From the NCBI RefSeq assembly GCF_046159715.1, contig NZ_JBJXCT010000011.1, forward strand, positions 1 through 64,000: a stretch of DNA of 64,000 nt, written 5' to 3'. Origin of the DNA: Pampinifervens sp037481935 (GTDB lineage Bacteria > Aquificota > Aquificia > Aquificales > Aquificaceae). The position numbers and the translations under genes were made by a program. Of the stretch, positions 56,385 through 64,000 are shown in pieces; within the stretch, counting starts at the first letter, position 1; each line of letters opens with the position of its first letter. Below the pieces are notes generated by a model. The model saw only the letters and a program-made list of their open reading frames with translations, made no database searches and was not told the DNA's origin.

Positions 56385-58100
56385 ATGCCCTGGGCAAAAG
56401 GAGAAGAATTTATTCAGCTGAAAGAGAGGTTTGAAGGGCTCGAGATTGAGGAAAAGCCAACGCTGACCGCCCTTCATACTCCAAAGGCAAGGCTTATAGA
56501 ACTTTTAAAGGTCCTCAAAGAAGAGAAGGGCTTTAAGCTATTTCTTGATCACTCCGTGGTGGACTTCCCCGACAAAAAGCCCCGCTTTCAGGCCTTCTAC
56601 ATCCTTTACAACGTGGACGAGAGAAAGAGGGTGGTTGTAAAAACATGGACTGATGGAGAGCTCCCTACCATAGAAAAGCTCTGGTTCGCAGGTAAGTGGG
56701 CGGAGAGAGAATGCTACGATATGTTCGGAATTCGGTATGAGGGGCACGAAAATCTGGTGCGAGCTTTTATGTGGGAAACTTACCAGCACTTTCCTCTCAG
56801 AAAAGACTTTCCCCTTGAGGGTTACGCCACCGAATACCTGCCATCTCTTAACGAAGTGCTCTGGGGCGACAACCTTCAGGGGCTCATGAACTATGACAAA
56901 ATGCACACGCCGGTGCCAACCCTTGAGGACCTGGAAATAACGGAAAAAAGGAAGCTTCAGAAGAAGGCTCAGATAGTGCTTAACTGGGGACCACTGCACC
57001 CCGGCACTCACGGCACCATGTGGTTTCTCTTTGACCTTGAGGGAGAAAGGGTCTACCAGTGTGATGTGATACTGGGTCAGCTCCACAGGGGGGTGGAAAA
57101 GCTGGCGGAGAACGAGATGTATAACCAGTTTCTGGTATACACGGACAGGATGGACTACTTGTCAGCCCTCTGCAGTAATCAGGCATGGGTAGTGGCGGTG
57201 GAGAGGCTTCTTGGAATAGAAGACTTGGTGCCAGAAAAGGCAAAGTATATAAGGACTATGATGTCAGAGCTGCAGAGGATAAACTCCCATCTTCTCTGGC
57301 TTGGCACCTACGCCCTTGACCTGGGAGCCCTAACCATCTTTCTATATGCCTTCAAGGAAAGAGAAAAACTCATGGACATTATAGAGGGCATAACGGGTGC
57401 AAGGCTCACCATATCCTACACAAGGGTTGGGGGTGTCCGGATGGACCTTCCAGAGGGTGCTCTTGAGGTTATAAGGGCCTTTGTAAAGAGGTTTCCAAAA
57501 GAGTTAAAAGAGTGGGAAACCATCCTGAGCAGAAACAGGATATGGCTGAGGAGAAATGTGGGTGTTGGTGTAATAAGCAGGGAGGATGTTTACTTTTACG
57601 GACTGACGGGCCCAGTTGCCAGAGGTTCTGGAGTGCCCTACGACCTGAGAAAGTTTGAGCCCTACGACGCCTACCCATGGGTGGAGTTTGATGTACCTGT
57701 GGGAGATAGCGGCGATGTATATGACAGGTATCTTGTCAGGCTTGAGGAGATGAGACAGAGCCTTAGAATCATAGAGCAGTGCCTTGACTATCTTGAAAAG
57801 AACAGAAGCGCCCCCTTCTTTGCTGAATCCCCAGACCCCAAAAAGCTCAAACTACCCCTTGACGGCATAGGGCTAAAGGTGCCAGAGGGCGAGATATACT
57901 CTTCTGGAGAGAACCCCAGGGGTGAGCTGGGCTTTTACATCTACTCCACAGGGGGCGTAAAGCCCTACAGGGTAAAGATAAGACCGGGCTCCATGTATAA
58001 CCTCTGCGTATATCCAAAGCTCATGAAGGACAGAGTTATAGCGGACGCGGTTACCATTCTGGCAAGCATAGACCCAGTTGTAGGAGAGATAGACAGATGA
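56385..58100 (+). CDS. nuoCD: Fused NADH-quinone oxidoreductase subunit C/D
   Basis: A 571-residue fusion. Residues about 1-175 are NuoC (FAGKWAERECYDMFGIRYEGH, LRKDFPLEGY); residues about 195-571 are NuoD, the quinone-site subunit, with NWGPLHPGTHG, GQLHRGVEKLAE and the R-rich SYTRVGGVRMDLP, ending VVGEIDR. Fusion also occurs in enterobacteria. Its stop overlaps the start of a Uma2 gene (ATGA), so the foreign gene is translationally coupled to the complex. Confidence 0.95.
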   Translation: MPWAKGEEFIQLKERFEGLEIEEKPTLTALHTPKARLIELLKVLKEEKGFKLFLDHSVVDFPDKKPRFQAFYILYNVDERKRVVVKTWTDGELPTIEKLWFAGKWAERECYDMFGIRYEGHENLVRAFMWETYQHFPLRKDFPLEGYATEYLPSLNEVLWGDNLQGLMNYDKMHTPVPTLEDLEITEKRKLQKKAQIVLNWGPLHPGTHGTMWFLFDLEGERVYQCDVILGQLHRGVEKLAENEMYNQFLVYTDRMDYLSALCSNQAWVVAVERLLGIEDLVPEKAKYIRTMMSELQRINSHLLWLGTYALDLGALTIFLYAFKEREKLMDIIEGITGARLTISYTRVGGVRMDLPEGALEVIRAFVKRFPKELKEWETILSRNRIWLRRNVGVGVISREDVYFYGLTGPVARGSGVPYDLRKFEPYDAYPWVEFDVPVGDSGDVYDRYLVRLEEMRQSLRIIEQCLDYLEKNRSAPFFAESPDPKKLKLPLDGIGLKVPEGEIYSSGENPRGELGFYIYSTGGVKPYRVKIRPGSMYNLCVYPKLMKDRVIADAVTILASIDPVVGEIDR

Positions 58101-58609
58101 GGCTCAAACATATTCCTCACTACACCTATGAGGACTACGCAAAGTGGCAGGGAGACTGGGAGCTCGTTGAGGGCATCCCTTATGCCATGGCTTCACCCTC
58201 AAGGCTTCACCAGAGGGTGGTCTTTCGCCTTCAGAGGCTTCTTGCTGAAGAGCTTGAGAAAAATTCCTGTGGCTGTGAGGTGGTTTCAGACGTGGACTGG
58301 ATAGTTTCAGAGGATACGGTCATAAGGCCCGACATAGCAGTCCTTTGCGAAGAGGGGGATGAATACATCACAGAGATACCGCTTCTTATCGTAGAAGTGG
58401 TATCAAAGACCTCAAGAATACATGACGAAAAGGTGAAGTTTAACCTTTACGAGGAGCTCGGCGTGCCTTACTATCTTCTTGTCTATCCCGAACAAAAAAA
58501 CTGGAAAGCCTACAGAAACACAGGCGAAGGCTTCGTCTTGGTGGAAAGTCCGCTTTTTGTTATAGGAAACTGCGAGCTTGAGCTGGACTTTAATACAGTA
58601 TGGAGGTGA
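58097..58609 (+). CDS. Uma2-family protein, first of a pair inside the nuo cluster
   Basis: A 170-residue Uma2/DUF820 protein with the PD-(D/E)XK-like set: D in IRPDIAVL, E in LLIVEVVSKTS, then the VPYYLLVYP strand. Its start lies in the nuoCD stop (ATGA). A 68-base stretch (58127-58194) is identical to 58642-58709 in the next gene, so the pair duplicated or converted recently. It belongs to a different Uma2 subgroup from the pair in the soe operon (start MRLKHIPHYTYEDYAKWQ). Confidence 0.85.
   Translation: MRLKHIPHYTYEDYAKWQGDWELVEGIPYAMASPSRLHQRVVFRLQRLLAEELEKNSCGCEVVSDVDWIVSEDTVIRPDIAVLCEEGDEYITEIPLLIVEVVSKTSRIHDEKVKFNLYEELGVPYYLLVYPEQKNWKAYRNTGEGFVLVESPLFVIGNCELELDFNTVWR
58127..58194 (+). 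repeat. 68-base direct repeat shared by the two nuo-linked Uma2 genes
   Basis: Identical by eye to 58642-58709 (offset 515), covering codons for YEDYAKWQGDWELVEGIPYA and a little beyond. Outside it the two genes differ markedly, so identity is local, which points to gene conversion or constraint on this N-terminal segment. Confidence 0.85.
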
Positions 58610-58611
58610 GA

Positions 58612-59124
58612 ATGAGGCTCAGGCATCTGCCCCACTACACTTATGAGGACTACGCAAAGTGGCAGGGAGACTGGGAGCTCGTTGAGGGCATCCCTTATGC
58701 CATGGCTTCGCCCAAGTTTCCACATCAGAAGGTTTTTGTAAACCTTTTGAGGTATATTGCCGACCTTCTTGAGGAAAATAGCTGTGACTGTTTTGTAGTT
58801 GGAGAGCTCGACTGGGTTGTGTCTGAGGATACTGTTTTCAGACCTGACCTTGTGGTGTTGTGCGAAGAGCCCCAGGATTACATAAGAAGGACACCAGAGG
58901 TGGTCATTGAAATAGTGTCAGAAAACTCCAAGTTTATGGACGAGCTTGTAAAGTTTGAAAAGTATGAGGAGCTTGGCGTGCCCTACTACCTCATGGTTTA
59001 TCCAGAAAGCAAAGAAGGGAAAGCTTACAGAAACACACCAGAGGGCTTCAAGCCCATGGAAAAACTGGAGTTTAAGCTAAAGGGCTGCACCATAGAGCTT
59101 GATTTAAACAGAATCTGGAGGTAG
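58612..59124 (+). CDS. Uma2-family protein, second of a pair inside the nuo cluster
   Basis: A 170-residue paralog of the preceding gene. Key residues: D in FRPDLVVL, E in VVIEIVSENS, then VPYYLMVYP. I chose the ATG at 58612 (MRLRHLPHYTYEDY), matching the paralog and preceded by GGAGGT; an ATG at 58600 is also in frame. nuoH follows after two bases with its ribosome site at the end of this gene, so it is fully embedded in the operon. Confidence 0.85.
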   Translation: MRLRHLPHYTYEDYAKWQGDWELVEGIPYAMASPKFPHQKVFVNLLRYIADLLEENSCDCFVVGELDWVVSEDTVFRPDLVVLCEEPQDYIRRTPEVVIEIVSENSKFMDELVKFEKYEELGVPYYLMVYPESKEGKAYRNTPEGFKPMEKLEFKLKGCTIELDLNRIWR

Positions 59125-59126
59125 AC

Positions 59127-60176
59127 ATGGAAGGCGTGCTGGCATGGCTCATCATAACTCTCATAAAGATACTGGTCATACTGGGCATAGTTCTTGGCGT
59201 TGGTGCTTATCTGACGCTGGTGGAAAGGAAGGTGGCTGCTCACATACAGAGAAGACCTGGACCCATGGTGGTGGGCTGGCATGGGCTTTTGCAGCCTCTG
59301 GCGGACGGGCTCAAACTACTCACAAAGGAAGACCTCTTTCCCAGATACGGAAACCGCTTTTTATACAACCTTGCCCTTGTGATGGCCCTTGTGCCTGCTA
59401 CCCTCGTCTTTGCTGTGGTGCCCTTCGGTCCTGAGTTTGAGGTATTTGGAGTAAAGGTGAAGCCCATTCTGACGGATGTGAACATAGGGCTTCTTCTGGT
59501 CTTTGCCCTTGGCTCCATGGCAGTTTTTGCCATAGCCCTTGCGGGATGGGCTTCCAACTCCAAGTATGCCCTCATAGGCTCCATGAGAAAGGCGGGTATT
59601 GTGGTATCCTACGAGGTGGTCATAACCTTTGCGGTGATGGGTCCCATAATCCTTGCAGGCACTCTCTCCACCTACGACATAGTGCAGAAGCAGATTGAGC
59701 AGAAGCTCTGGTATATGTGGCTTCAGCCCCTTGCCTTTGTGGTTTACATGTTTGCTATGCTGGCAGAGACTGGTAGGGTTCCCTTTGACATTCAGGAGGC
59801 GGAGGCAGAGCTGGTGACGGGCTTTACGGTGGAATACGGGGGGATGAAGTTTGGTCTTTTTCCACTGGTGGAATGGTATATTGAGGTGCTCTCCCTTTCT
59901 GCCATTGCGGTGGTGCTCTTCATGGGTGGCTGGTCTCCCATAAACATACCCTTCCTGGGCTTTGTTGACCCCCTTTTCTTCCTTGGGCCTCTATCTCCTT
60001 TCGTATGGTTCATCCTCAAGGTGAGCCTTCTGTTTCTGTTCGTCCTCTGGCTTCATTGGACCCTACCCAGATACAGGATTGACCAGATAACCACCACCGC
60101 ATGGAAGGTGATGCTTCCCCTTACCTTTGTTAACCTTGTGCTGACAGCGGTGATAGCACCACTTATATGGAGGTAA
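59127..60176 (+). CDS. nuoH: NADH-quinone oxidoreductase subunit H
   Basis: A 349-residue membrane subunit (about eight helices) that forms much of the quinone cavity. It has RRPGPMVVGWHGLLQPLADG, the GWASNSKYALIGSMR loop and EAEAELVTGFTVEYGGMKF with conserved acidic residues. GGAGGT precedes the ATG. This is the only nuoH in the window, so both IJKLM blocks may share one quinone module or a second copy lies elsewhere. Confidence 0.95.
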   Translation: MEGVLAWLIITLIKILVILGIVLGVGAYLTLVERKVAAHIQRRPGPMVVGWHGLLQPLADGLKLLTKEDLFPRYGNRFLYNLALVMALVPATLVFAVVPFGPEFEVFGVKVKPILTDVNIGLLLVFALGSMAVFAIALAGWASNSKYALIGSMRKAGIVVSYEVVITFAVMGPIILAGTLSTYDIVQKQIEQKLWYMWLQPLAFVVYMFAMLAETGRVPFDIQEAEAELVTGFTVEYGGMKFGLFPLVEWYIEVLSLSAIAVVLFMGGWSPINIPFLGFVDPLFFLGPLSPFVWFILKVSLLFLFVLWLHWTLPRYRIDQITTTAWKVMLPLTFVNLVLTAVIAPLIWR

Positions 60177-60179
60177 ACC

Positions 60180-60803
60180 ATGGTTAAGAGAGTTTTTGAA
60201 AGACCACTTAGCTGGCTTGAGAGAATCCTCTTTCTGGACTTTATAAGAGGGCTTTCCATTACCATAAGGCAAGCCTTTAGAAGGACTATCACCACCCACT
60301 ACCCCTACGAAAAGCTCACACCTCCGAAACGATTCAGAGGTTTTTTTGGACACAAGGTGGTGGATGGAAAGGAGCCTCAGCCTGCCTTTGATGAGTGGGT
60401 AGAAAGGTTTAAGATAAAGGTGGAGCCTGGAAGGAGCAGGTGCGTTGTCTGTATGCTCTGCAAAAGAGCCTGCCCCGTACCCCAGCTCTTCGAGATAGAG
60501 GGTGAAAAACTGCCTGACGGCAGAAGAAGGGTTGCTGTCTTTGATATGAACATGATGCTCTGCACCTTCTGTGGTTTCTGCGTGGATGCCTGCCCAGTGG
60601 ACTGCCTCTTCCAGAGCGATATACACGAAACCGCCAGCTATACAAGGAAAGATTCCGTCCTTGACCTCCATGTGCTGGAAAGGATAGGCAGAGACTGGCA
60701 GAGGAGAAGAGAGGAGGAGCCTGACAGAATATGGATAGATGACCACCAGAGACAGAGGCTCTGGTATGAGAATGACCTTAAACTTCCGGAGGTGGAAGGG
60801 TGA
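60180..60803 (+). CDS. nuoI: NADH-quinone oxidoreductase subunit I, copy 2
   Basis: A 207-residue iron-sulfur subunit with CVVCMLCKRACPVP and CTFCGFCVDACPVDC. It aligns with copy 1 along its whole length (HYPYEKLTPPKRFRG versus NYPLEKLTPPKRYRG) but is well diverged. The stop overlaps the GTG start of nuoJ copy 2. Confidence 0.93.
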   Translation: MVKRVFERPLSWLERILFLDFIRGLSITIRQAFRRTITTHYPYEKLTPPKRFRGFFGHKVVDGKEPQPAFDEWVERFKIKVEPGRSRCVVCMLCKRACPVPQLFEIEGEKLPDGRRRVAVFDMNMMLCTFCGFCVDACPVDCLFQSDIHETASYTRKDSVLDLHVLERIGRDWQRRREEEPDRIWIDDHQRQRLWYENDLKLPEVEG

Positions 60804-61333
60804 TACAGTGGCTGGTTTTTCTCCTGTTTTCTGCGCTTGCGGTGGTTTCTGCACTGGGTGTGGTGCTTCTGCCCAACCCCATATATGTGATACTGTCCTT
60901 GCTTTCCGTCCTCGTGGCAGTGGCAGGCATATTCTTTGTGGCAGGCGCTGAGCTTGTGGGTGCCCTTCAGCTTCTCATATACGCCGTTGCGGTGACTGTA
61001 TTCTATGTCTTTGTGCTTACCGCAGTTCCATGGGAGAAGGCTCTGAAAAAGGACTCCCATTACAGGGTTGAAGGCTTAATCTCCTTTCCTATAGTTCTTC
61101 TGCTCTATGCAGAGATGCTTCTGGTCTTTCTCGTAGGGGTGAGCGTTTCACCAAAGGGCCAGTTCAGAGAGTTTATAAAGCAGCTGGGTAATGTGGAAGT
61201 GATTGGCGGTATACTATTCAGCAAATACTTTTTAGCCTTTGAGCTGGTTTCTCTGGTGCTTCTCATTGGTATGATAGGAGCGGTGATAATAGGAAGGAAG
61301 GAGGCGCAGACCTATGAAGACCATACCCCTTGA
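60800..61333 (+). CDS. nuoJ: NADH-quinone oxidoreductase subunit J, copy 2
   Basis: A 177-residue membrane subunit with five helices (GALQLLIYAVAVTVFYVFVL is the signature helix, end MIGAVIIGRKEA). The start is GTG at 60800 with CGGAGGTGG upstream. Its end overlaps nuoK by 20 bases, where AAGGAGGC serves nuoK. Confidence 0.92.
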   Translation: MIQWLVFLLFSALAVVSALGVVLLPNPIYVILSLLSVLVAVAGIFFVAGAELVGALQLLIYAVAVTVFYVFVLTAVPWEKALKKDSHYRVEGLISFPIVLLLYAEMLLVFLVGVSVSPKGQFREFIKQLGNVEVIGGILFSKYFLAFELVSLVLLIGMIGAVIIGRKEAQTYEDHTP

Positions 61334-61622
61334 GGCATACCTTACCCTGAGTATAATCCTCTTCGGGCTGGGTGTTTTTGGCATGATAGTCAGGAGAAAC
61401 ATGGTGACGGTCCTGATGAGTATGGAGCTGGCACTGAATGCAGTGAATATTCTCTTTGTGGGTGCGGATGCGCATCTGAGCCTTGTGGATGGTCAGATCT
61501 TTGCCCTCTTTATAGTTGCCCTTGCTGCCGCAGAGGCGGCGGTTGGTCTTGGTATAATAATAGCCATATTCAGGCTGAGGAAGGTGGATTCTACCGACGA
61601 AATAACGGACATGAGAGGATAA
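61314..61622 (+). CDS. nuoK: NADH-quinone oxidoreductase subunit K, copy 2
   Basis: A 102-residue subunit with three helices. Key acidic residues are in MSMELALNAVNI and AAAEAAVGLGIIIAIFRLRK. Diverged from copy 1 but same length and layout. It starts inside nuoJ and is followed one base after its stop by nuoL. Confidence 0.94.
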   Translation: MKTIPLEAYLTLSIILFGLGVFGMIVRRNMVTVLMSMELALNAVNILFVGADAHLSLVDGQIFALFIVALAAAEAAVGLGIIIAIFRLRKVDSTDEITDMRG

Positions 61623-61623
61623 G

Positions 61624-63450
61624 ATGGAAATACTTATATTGCTTTCACCCCTGATAGCCTTTGTGGTCATTGCCCTCCTTGGCTCAAGAATGGGTGATAT
61701 GGCTTCTGCTGTGCTCTGTATCCTGGGAGGTGCCTTCTCCTTTGTCTTCTCCCTCTGGGCTACTTTCAAAGCCCTAAATGAGCCCTTCTCTGTTAAGCTC
61801 TACAACTTTCTGCCTATGGGTGATTATACTCTCTCCTTTGGTCTTCTCTTTGACCCCCTTTCTTCTATTACCGCCTCTGTGGTCACCTTCGTGGCTACTC
61901 TTATCTTCATCTACTCCGTAGGCTATATGCACAACCTTTTTGGTCAGTGGACTTTTAAGTTCTACGCTTATCTGTCTATGTTTCTGTTTGCCATGCTCCT
62001 TATCGTGCTCTCTGATAATTTGCTGGGTATCTTCTTTGGCTGGGAGGGTGTGGGTCTTGCTTCTTATCTTCTTATTGGCTACTTCCATACTCAGAAAAAG
62101 GCTTCTAATGCCTCTTTTGAGGCTTTTACTCTAAACAGGATTGGTGACTGGCTCTTTCTCTTTGGTATTATCGCTTCTTTCTACCTTTTTGGTTCTCTTT
62201 CTCTTTCTGATATCTTCTCAAGGGTTTCTCAGGTGGATTCTGCTCTTCTGGGTCTTGCCTGTCTCCTGCTCTTTGGTGGTGCTGTGGGCAAATCTGGTCA
62301 GCTTCCTCTTCATACTTGGCTTCCCAACGCTATGGCTGGTCCTACTCCTGTGTCTGCTCTTTTGCATGCTGCTACTATGGTGGCTGCTGGTGTTTATATG
62401 GTGGCAAGGCTCTTTCCTATGTTTGAGGCTGCTCCTGAGAGTCTGAAGGTGGTCGCTCTTGTGGGAGGTCTTACTGCTCTCTTTGCTGCTCTTGCTGCTA
62501 CTTCTCACACAGACATAAAGAAGATTATTGCCTTCTCTACTATGAGCCAGCTTGGTCTTATGTTCCTTGCTCTTGGTCTTGGTGACAGAATGTCTGCTAT
62601 GTTTCATCTGACTACTCATGCCTTCTTTAAGGCTCTTCTTTTCCTTGCTGCTGGTTCTGTTATTCATGCTTTTCATCATCATGTGCATGATATTTATGAG
62701 ACTGGTGGACTTAAAAAATACATGCCTGTTACTTATGCTTCTTTTCTTGTGGGTGCTCTTGCACTGGCTGGTATTTTTCCTCTTTCTGGTTTCTGGAGTA
62801 AAGACCTTATAGTGGCAACTGCCTACGAGGTGAGTTTTTTCTGGGGTGTTCTTGTTTCTGTGGTAAGTTTTCTGACGGCCTATTACATATTCAGGGAGGG
62901 GTTTGTGATGTTTCATGGCAGGGAGTATTTCAGGCATGAGCATGAGGGAGAGCCTCATGAGAGTCCCTCTGTGATGGTTGTTCCTATGCTTGTGCTTTCA
63001 GTTATGGCAGTTGTGGCTGGGTTTTTTGAGGGCTGGTATGGTGGTGTGCTTGGTGTGAAGAAGGAGCTTCATTTTGATATTGCTCTTTTGTCTGTGCTTG
63101 TGGGTGTGGCTGGTATACTTGTGGCTTATCTTGTCTACATTAGGGGTCTTGTTGACCCTCAGAGGGCTTATGAGGCCCTAAAACCTCTGCATACTGCCTT
63201 CAAAGAACAGTTCTTCACTGAAAGGCTTTACCACAGAGTGCTTGCTGGCGGCTATCTTTTCTACTCTAAAATTCTTTACATGACTGCAGAGAGACAGCTC
63301 ATAGACGGTCTTGTAAATGCCACCTACCCAGCGGTAAGAAGTGCAGGCGGCTTCATGAAAGCCCTGCAGGCTGGCAAGCTGAACCTTTACACTCTCTTTA
63401 TAGCCGCTGGTTTTCTCCTTCTTCTTTTCATAACAATTTTCTGGAGGTAA
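61624..63450 (+). CDS. nuoL: NADH-quinone oxidoreductase subunit L, copy 2
   Basis: A 608-residue proton-pumping subunit. Residues about 7-538 are nearly identical in protein and DNA to copy 1. The C-terminal ~70 residues differ (LAGGYLFYSKILYMTAERQLIDG) and are shorter than in copy 1, so the part that docks the lateral helix or the neighbouring subunit is module-specific. Codon use in the shared part is T-rich as in copy 1. Confidence 0.95.
   Translation: MEILILLSPLIAFVVIALLGSRMGDMASAVLCILGGAFSFVFSLWATFKALNEPFSVKLYNFLPMGDYTLSFGLLFDPLSSITASVVTFVATLIFIYSVGYMHNLFGQWTFKFYAYLSMFLFAMLLIVLSDNLLGIFFGWEGVGLASYLLIGYFHTQKKASNASFEAFTLNRIGDWLFLFGIIASFYLFGSLSLSDIFSRVSQVDSALLGLACLLLFGGAVGKSGQLPLHTWLPNAMAGPTPVSALLHAATMVAAGVYMVARLFPMFEAAPESLKVVALVGGLTALFAALAATSHTDIKKIIAFSTMSQLGLMFLALGLGDRMSAMFHLTTHAFFKALLFLAAGSVIHAFHHHVHDIYETGGLKKYMPVTYASFLVGALALAGIFPLSGFWSKDLIVATAYEVSFFWGVLVSVVSFLTAYYIFREGFVMFHGREYFRHEHEGEPHESPSVMVVPMLVLSVMAVVAGFFEGWYGGVLGVKKELHFDIALLSVLVGVAGILVAYLVYIRGLVDPQRAYEALKPLHTAFKEQFFTERLYHRVLAGGYLFYSKILYMTAERQLIDGLVNATYPAVRSAGGFMKALQAGKLNLYTLFIAAGFLLLLFITIFWR
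61643..63238 (+). repeat. 1.6-kb near-identical tract within nuoL, copy B
   Basis: Partner of 51149-52744 (constant offset, two differences seen). Edges fall at codon 7 and near codon 538. Direct orientation of the two tracts means recombination between them would delete or duplicate about 10.5 kb carrying nuoM1, nuoN, nuoA, nuoCD, both Uma2 genes, nuoH and nuoIJK2. Confidence 0.9.
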
Positions 63451-63453
63451 AAG

Positions 63454-64000
63454 ATGGAAAACCTTCTGAGCATAGCCATATTCCTGCCTCTGTTGGGTGC
63501 AGTGCTAACTGCTATAGTCAGAAAGGAGAAGTTTTCCAAAATCCTTTCTCTGGGTATATCTTCAGTGGTGTTTCTGATAGTCCTTTACCTTTTTCTCAAC
63601 TTTAACTGGTCCGCTCAGGGTTTTCAGTATGTAAAAAGATTTGACTGGATTCCTTCTCTTGGAATCTCTTACCATGTGGGTGTGGACGGGATGGCAATCT
63701 CCCTACTTCTCATGACCTCTCTGGTCTTTGTGGTTGCTTTTCTTTGGTCTCTCAGGGTGGAAGACAGACCAAACCTCTACTTTGCCCTCTTTCTTGCACT
63801 TGAGACTGCATGCCTTGGAGTCTTTTCCGCCCTTGACTTTTTCCTCTTTTACCTCTTCTGGGAGGGTATGCTCATACCCATGTATTTCATCATAGGTATG
63901 TGGGGACACGACAGAAAGGTTTACGCAGCCAACAAGTTCTTCGTATATACCTTCTTCGGCAGTGTTTTTCTGCTACTGGGGCTTGCCAGTATAGTGGTTT
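63454..64000 (+). CDS. nuoM: NADH-quinone oxidoreductase subunit M, copy 2 (partial)
   Basis: The first ~182 codons of an antiporter-like subunit; the gene runs off the window. The start MENLLSIAIFLPLLGA and FYLFWEGMLIPMYFIIGMWG (with the key Glu) identify NuoM. GGAGGT lies before the ATG. It is diverged from nuoM copy 1, unlike the nuoL pair. Confidence 0.92.
   Translation, partial: MENLLSIAIFLPLLGAVLTAIVRKEKFSKILSLGISSVVFLIVLYLFLNFNWSAQGFQYVKRFDWIPSLGISYHVGVDGMAISLLLMTSLVFVVAFLWSLRVEDRPNLYFALFLALETACLGVFSALDFFLFYLFWEGMLIPMYFIIGMWGHDRKVYAANKFFVYTFFGSVFLLLGLASIVV

Overview
This window looks like a piece of a chromosome from a thermophilic, autotrophic member of the Aquificales, close to Hydrogenobacter/Thermocrinis. 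The pointers are a soluble cytochrome c nearly matching Hydrogenobacter c552 in my memory, two NADH-dehydrogenase-type (nuo) modules, a quinone-linked molybdenum sulfite-dehydrogenase-like operon, a polyamine-type decarboxylase, very tight gene packing, and scattering of genes that other bacteria keep together (rimM and trmD lie 21 kb apart). The genus is an inference; no rRNA is present to settle it.

Layout. 1-9.0 kb: glyS, a TPR-like membrane protein, secF, an ArnT-like glycosyltransferase, an OmpA-family protein, dtd, a PLD-HerA fusion ATPase and coaE. 9.0-11.2 kb: a small cytochrome c, moeA and a HEPN/MNT toxin-antitoxin pair. 11.2-17.0 kb: a soeABC-like molybdoenzyme operon that carries a tandem pair of Uma2 genes in its middle and a multi-palindrome operator upstream. 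17-24.8 kb: a sugar epimerase, a DinG helicase, a Tat-exported DsrE-like protein, an Nfu scaffold, rimM, a dihydrolipoamide dehydrogenase preceded by a 67-residue orphan, sodB, a PCu(A)C copper chaperone and tRNA-Arg(ACG). 24.8-31.1 kb: a decarboxylase, a PilT-like protein with a ruined ATP site, an Mrp / lysine-less NifS / QueH operon, and mazG. 31.1-35.1 kb: an operon joining a membrane coiled-coil protein, a bacterial aeRF-1-like (baeRF) protein, a NYN-domain RNase and ribF; this is my leading candidate for an undescribed ribosome- or RNA-quality-control module. 35.1-38.6 kb: a sigma-54 activator, an SCP2-domain protein, cytochrome c552 and two DUF2173 genes behind a near-consensus sigma-54 promoter with upstream enhancer-like dyads. 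38.6-42 kb: def, spoVG, a cas6 fragment ending inside a two-repeat CRISPR remnant, a TRIC-type channel, a dif-like site, and a HTH/coiled-coil gene followed by a Xer recombinase. 42-49.7 kb: trmD, phosphoketolase and acetate kinase (heavily overlapping), a metallo-hydrolase, rimO and an unknown membrane protein. 49.7-64 kb: nuoIJKLMN, then nuoA-nuoCD-(Uma2)2-nuoHIJKLM. The two nuoL copies are almost identical over 1.6 kb while their neighbours have diverged.

How it works together. Electrons from sulfur compounds (Soe-like complex) and from the quinone pool (two proton-pumping nuo arms, cytochromes c) make up the energy side. MoeA would serve the molybdoenzyme, Nfu and Mrp the iron-sulfur proteins, and SodB and PCu(A)C oxygen and copper handling. 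Phosphoketolase plus acetate kinase suggests an acetyl-phosphate route.

Two architectural themes run through the window. First, nine of ten divergent gene pairs are separated by a short AT-rich core whose -10-like hexamers read on both strands, often placing the predicted transcription start at or within a few bases of the ATG (leaderless mRNA). Second, convergent genes generally overlap or abut at their 3' ends and lack visible terminators. No stretch over 300 bases is without a gene; the longest gap is about 190 bases (38379-38569) and is densely regulatory.
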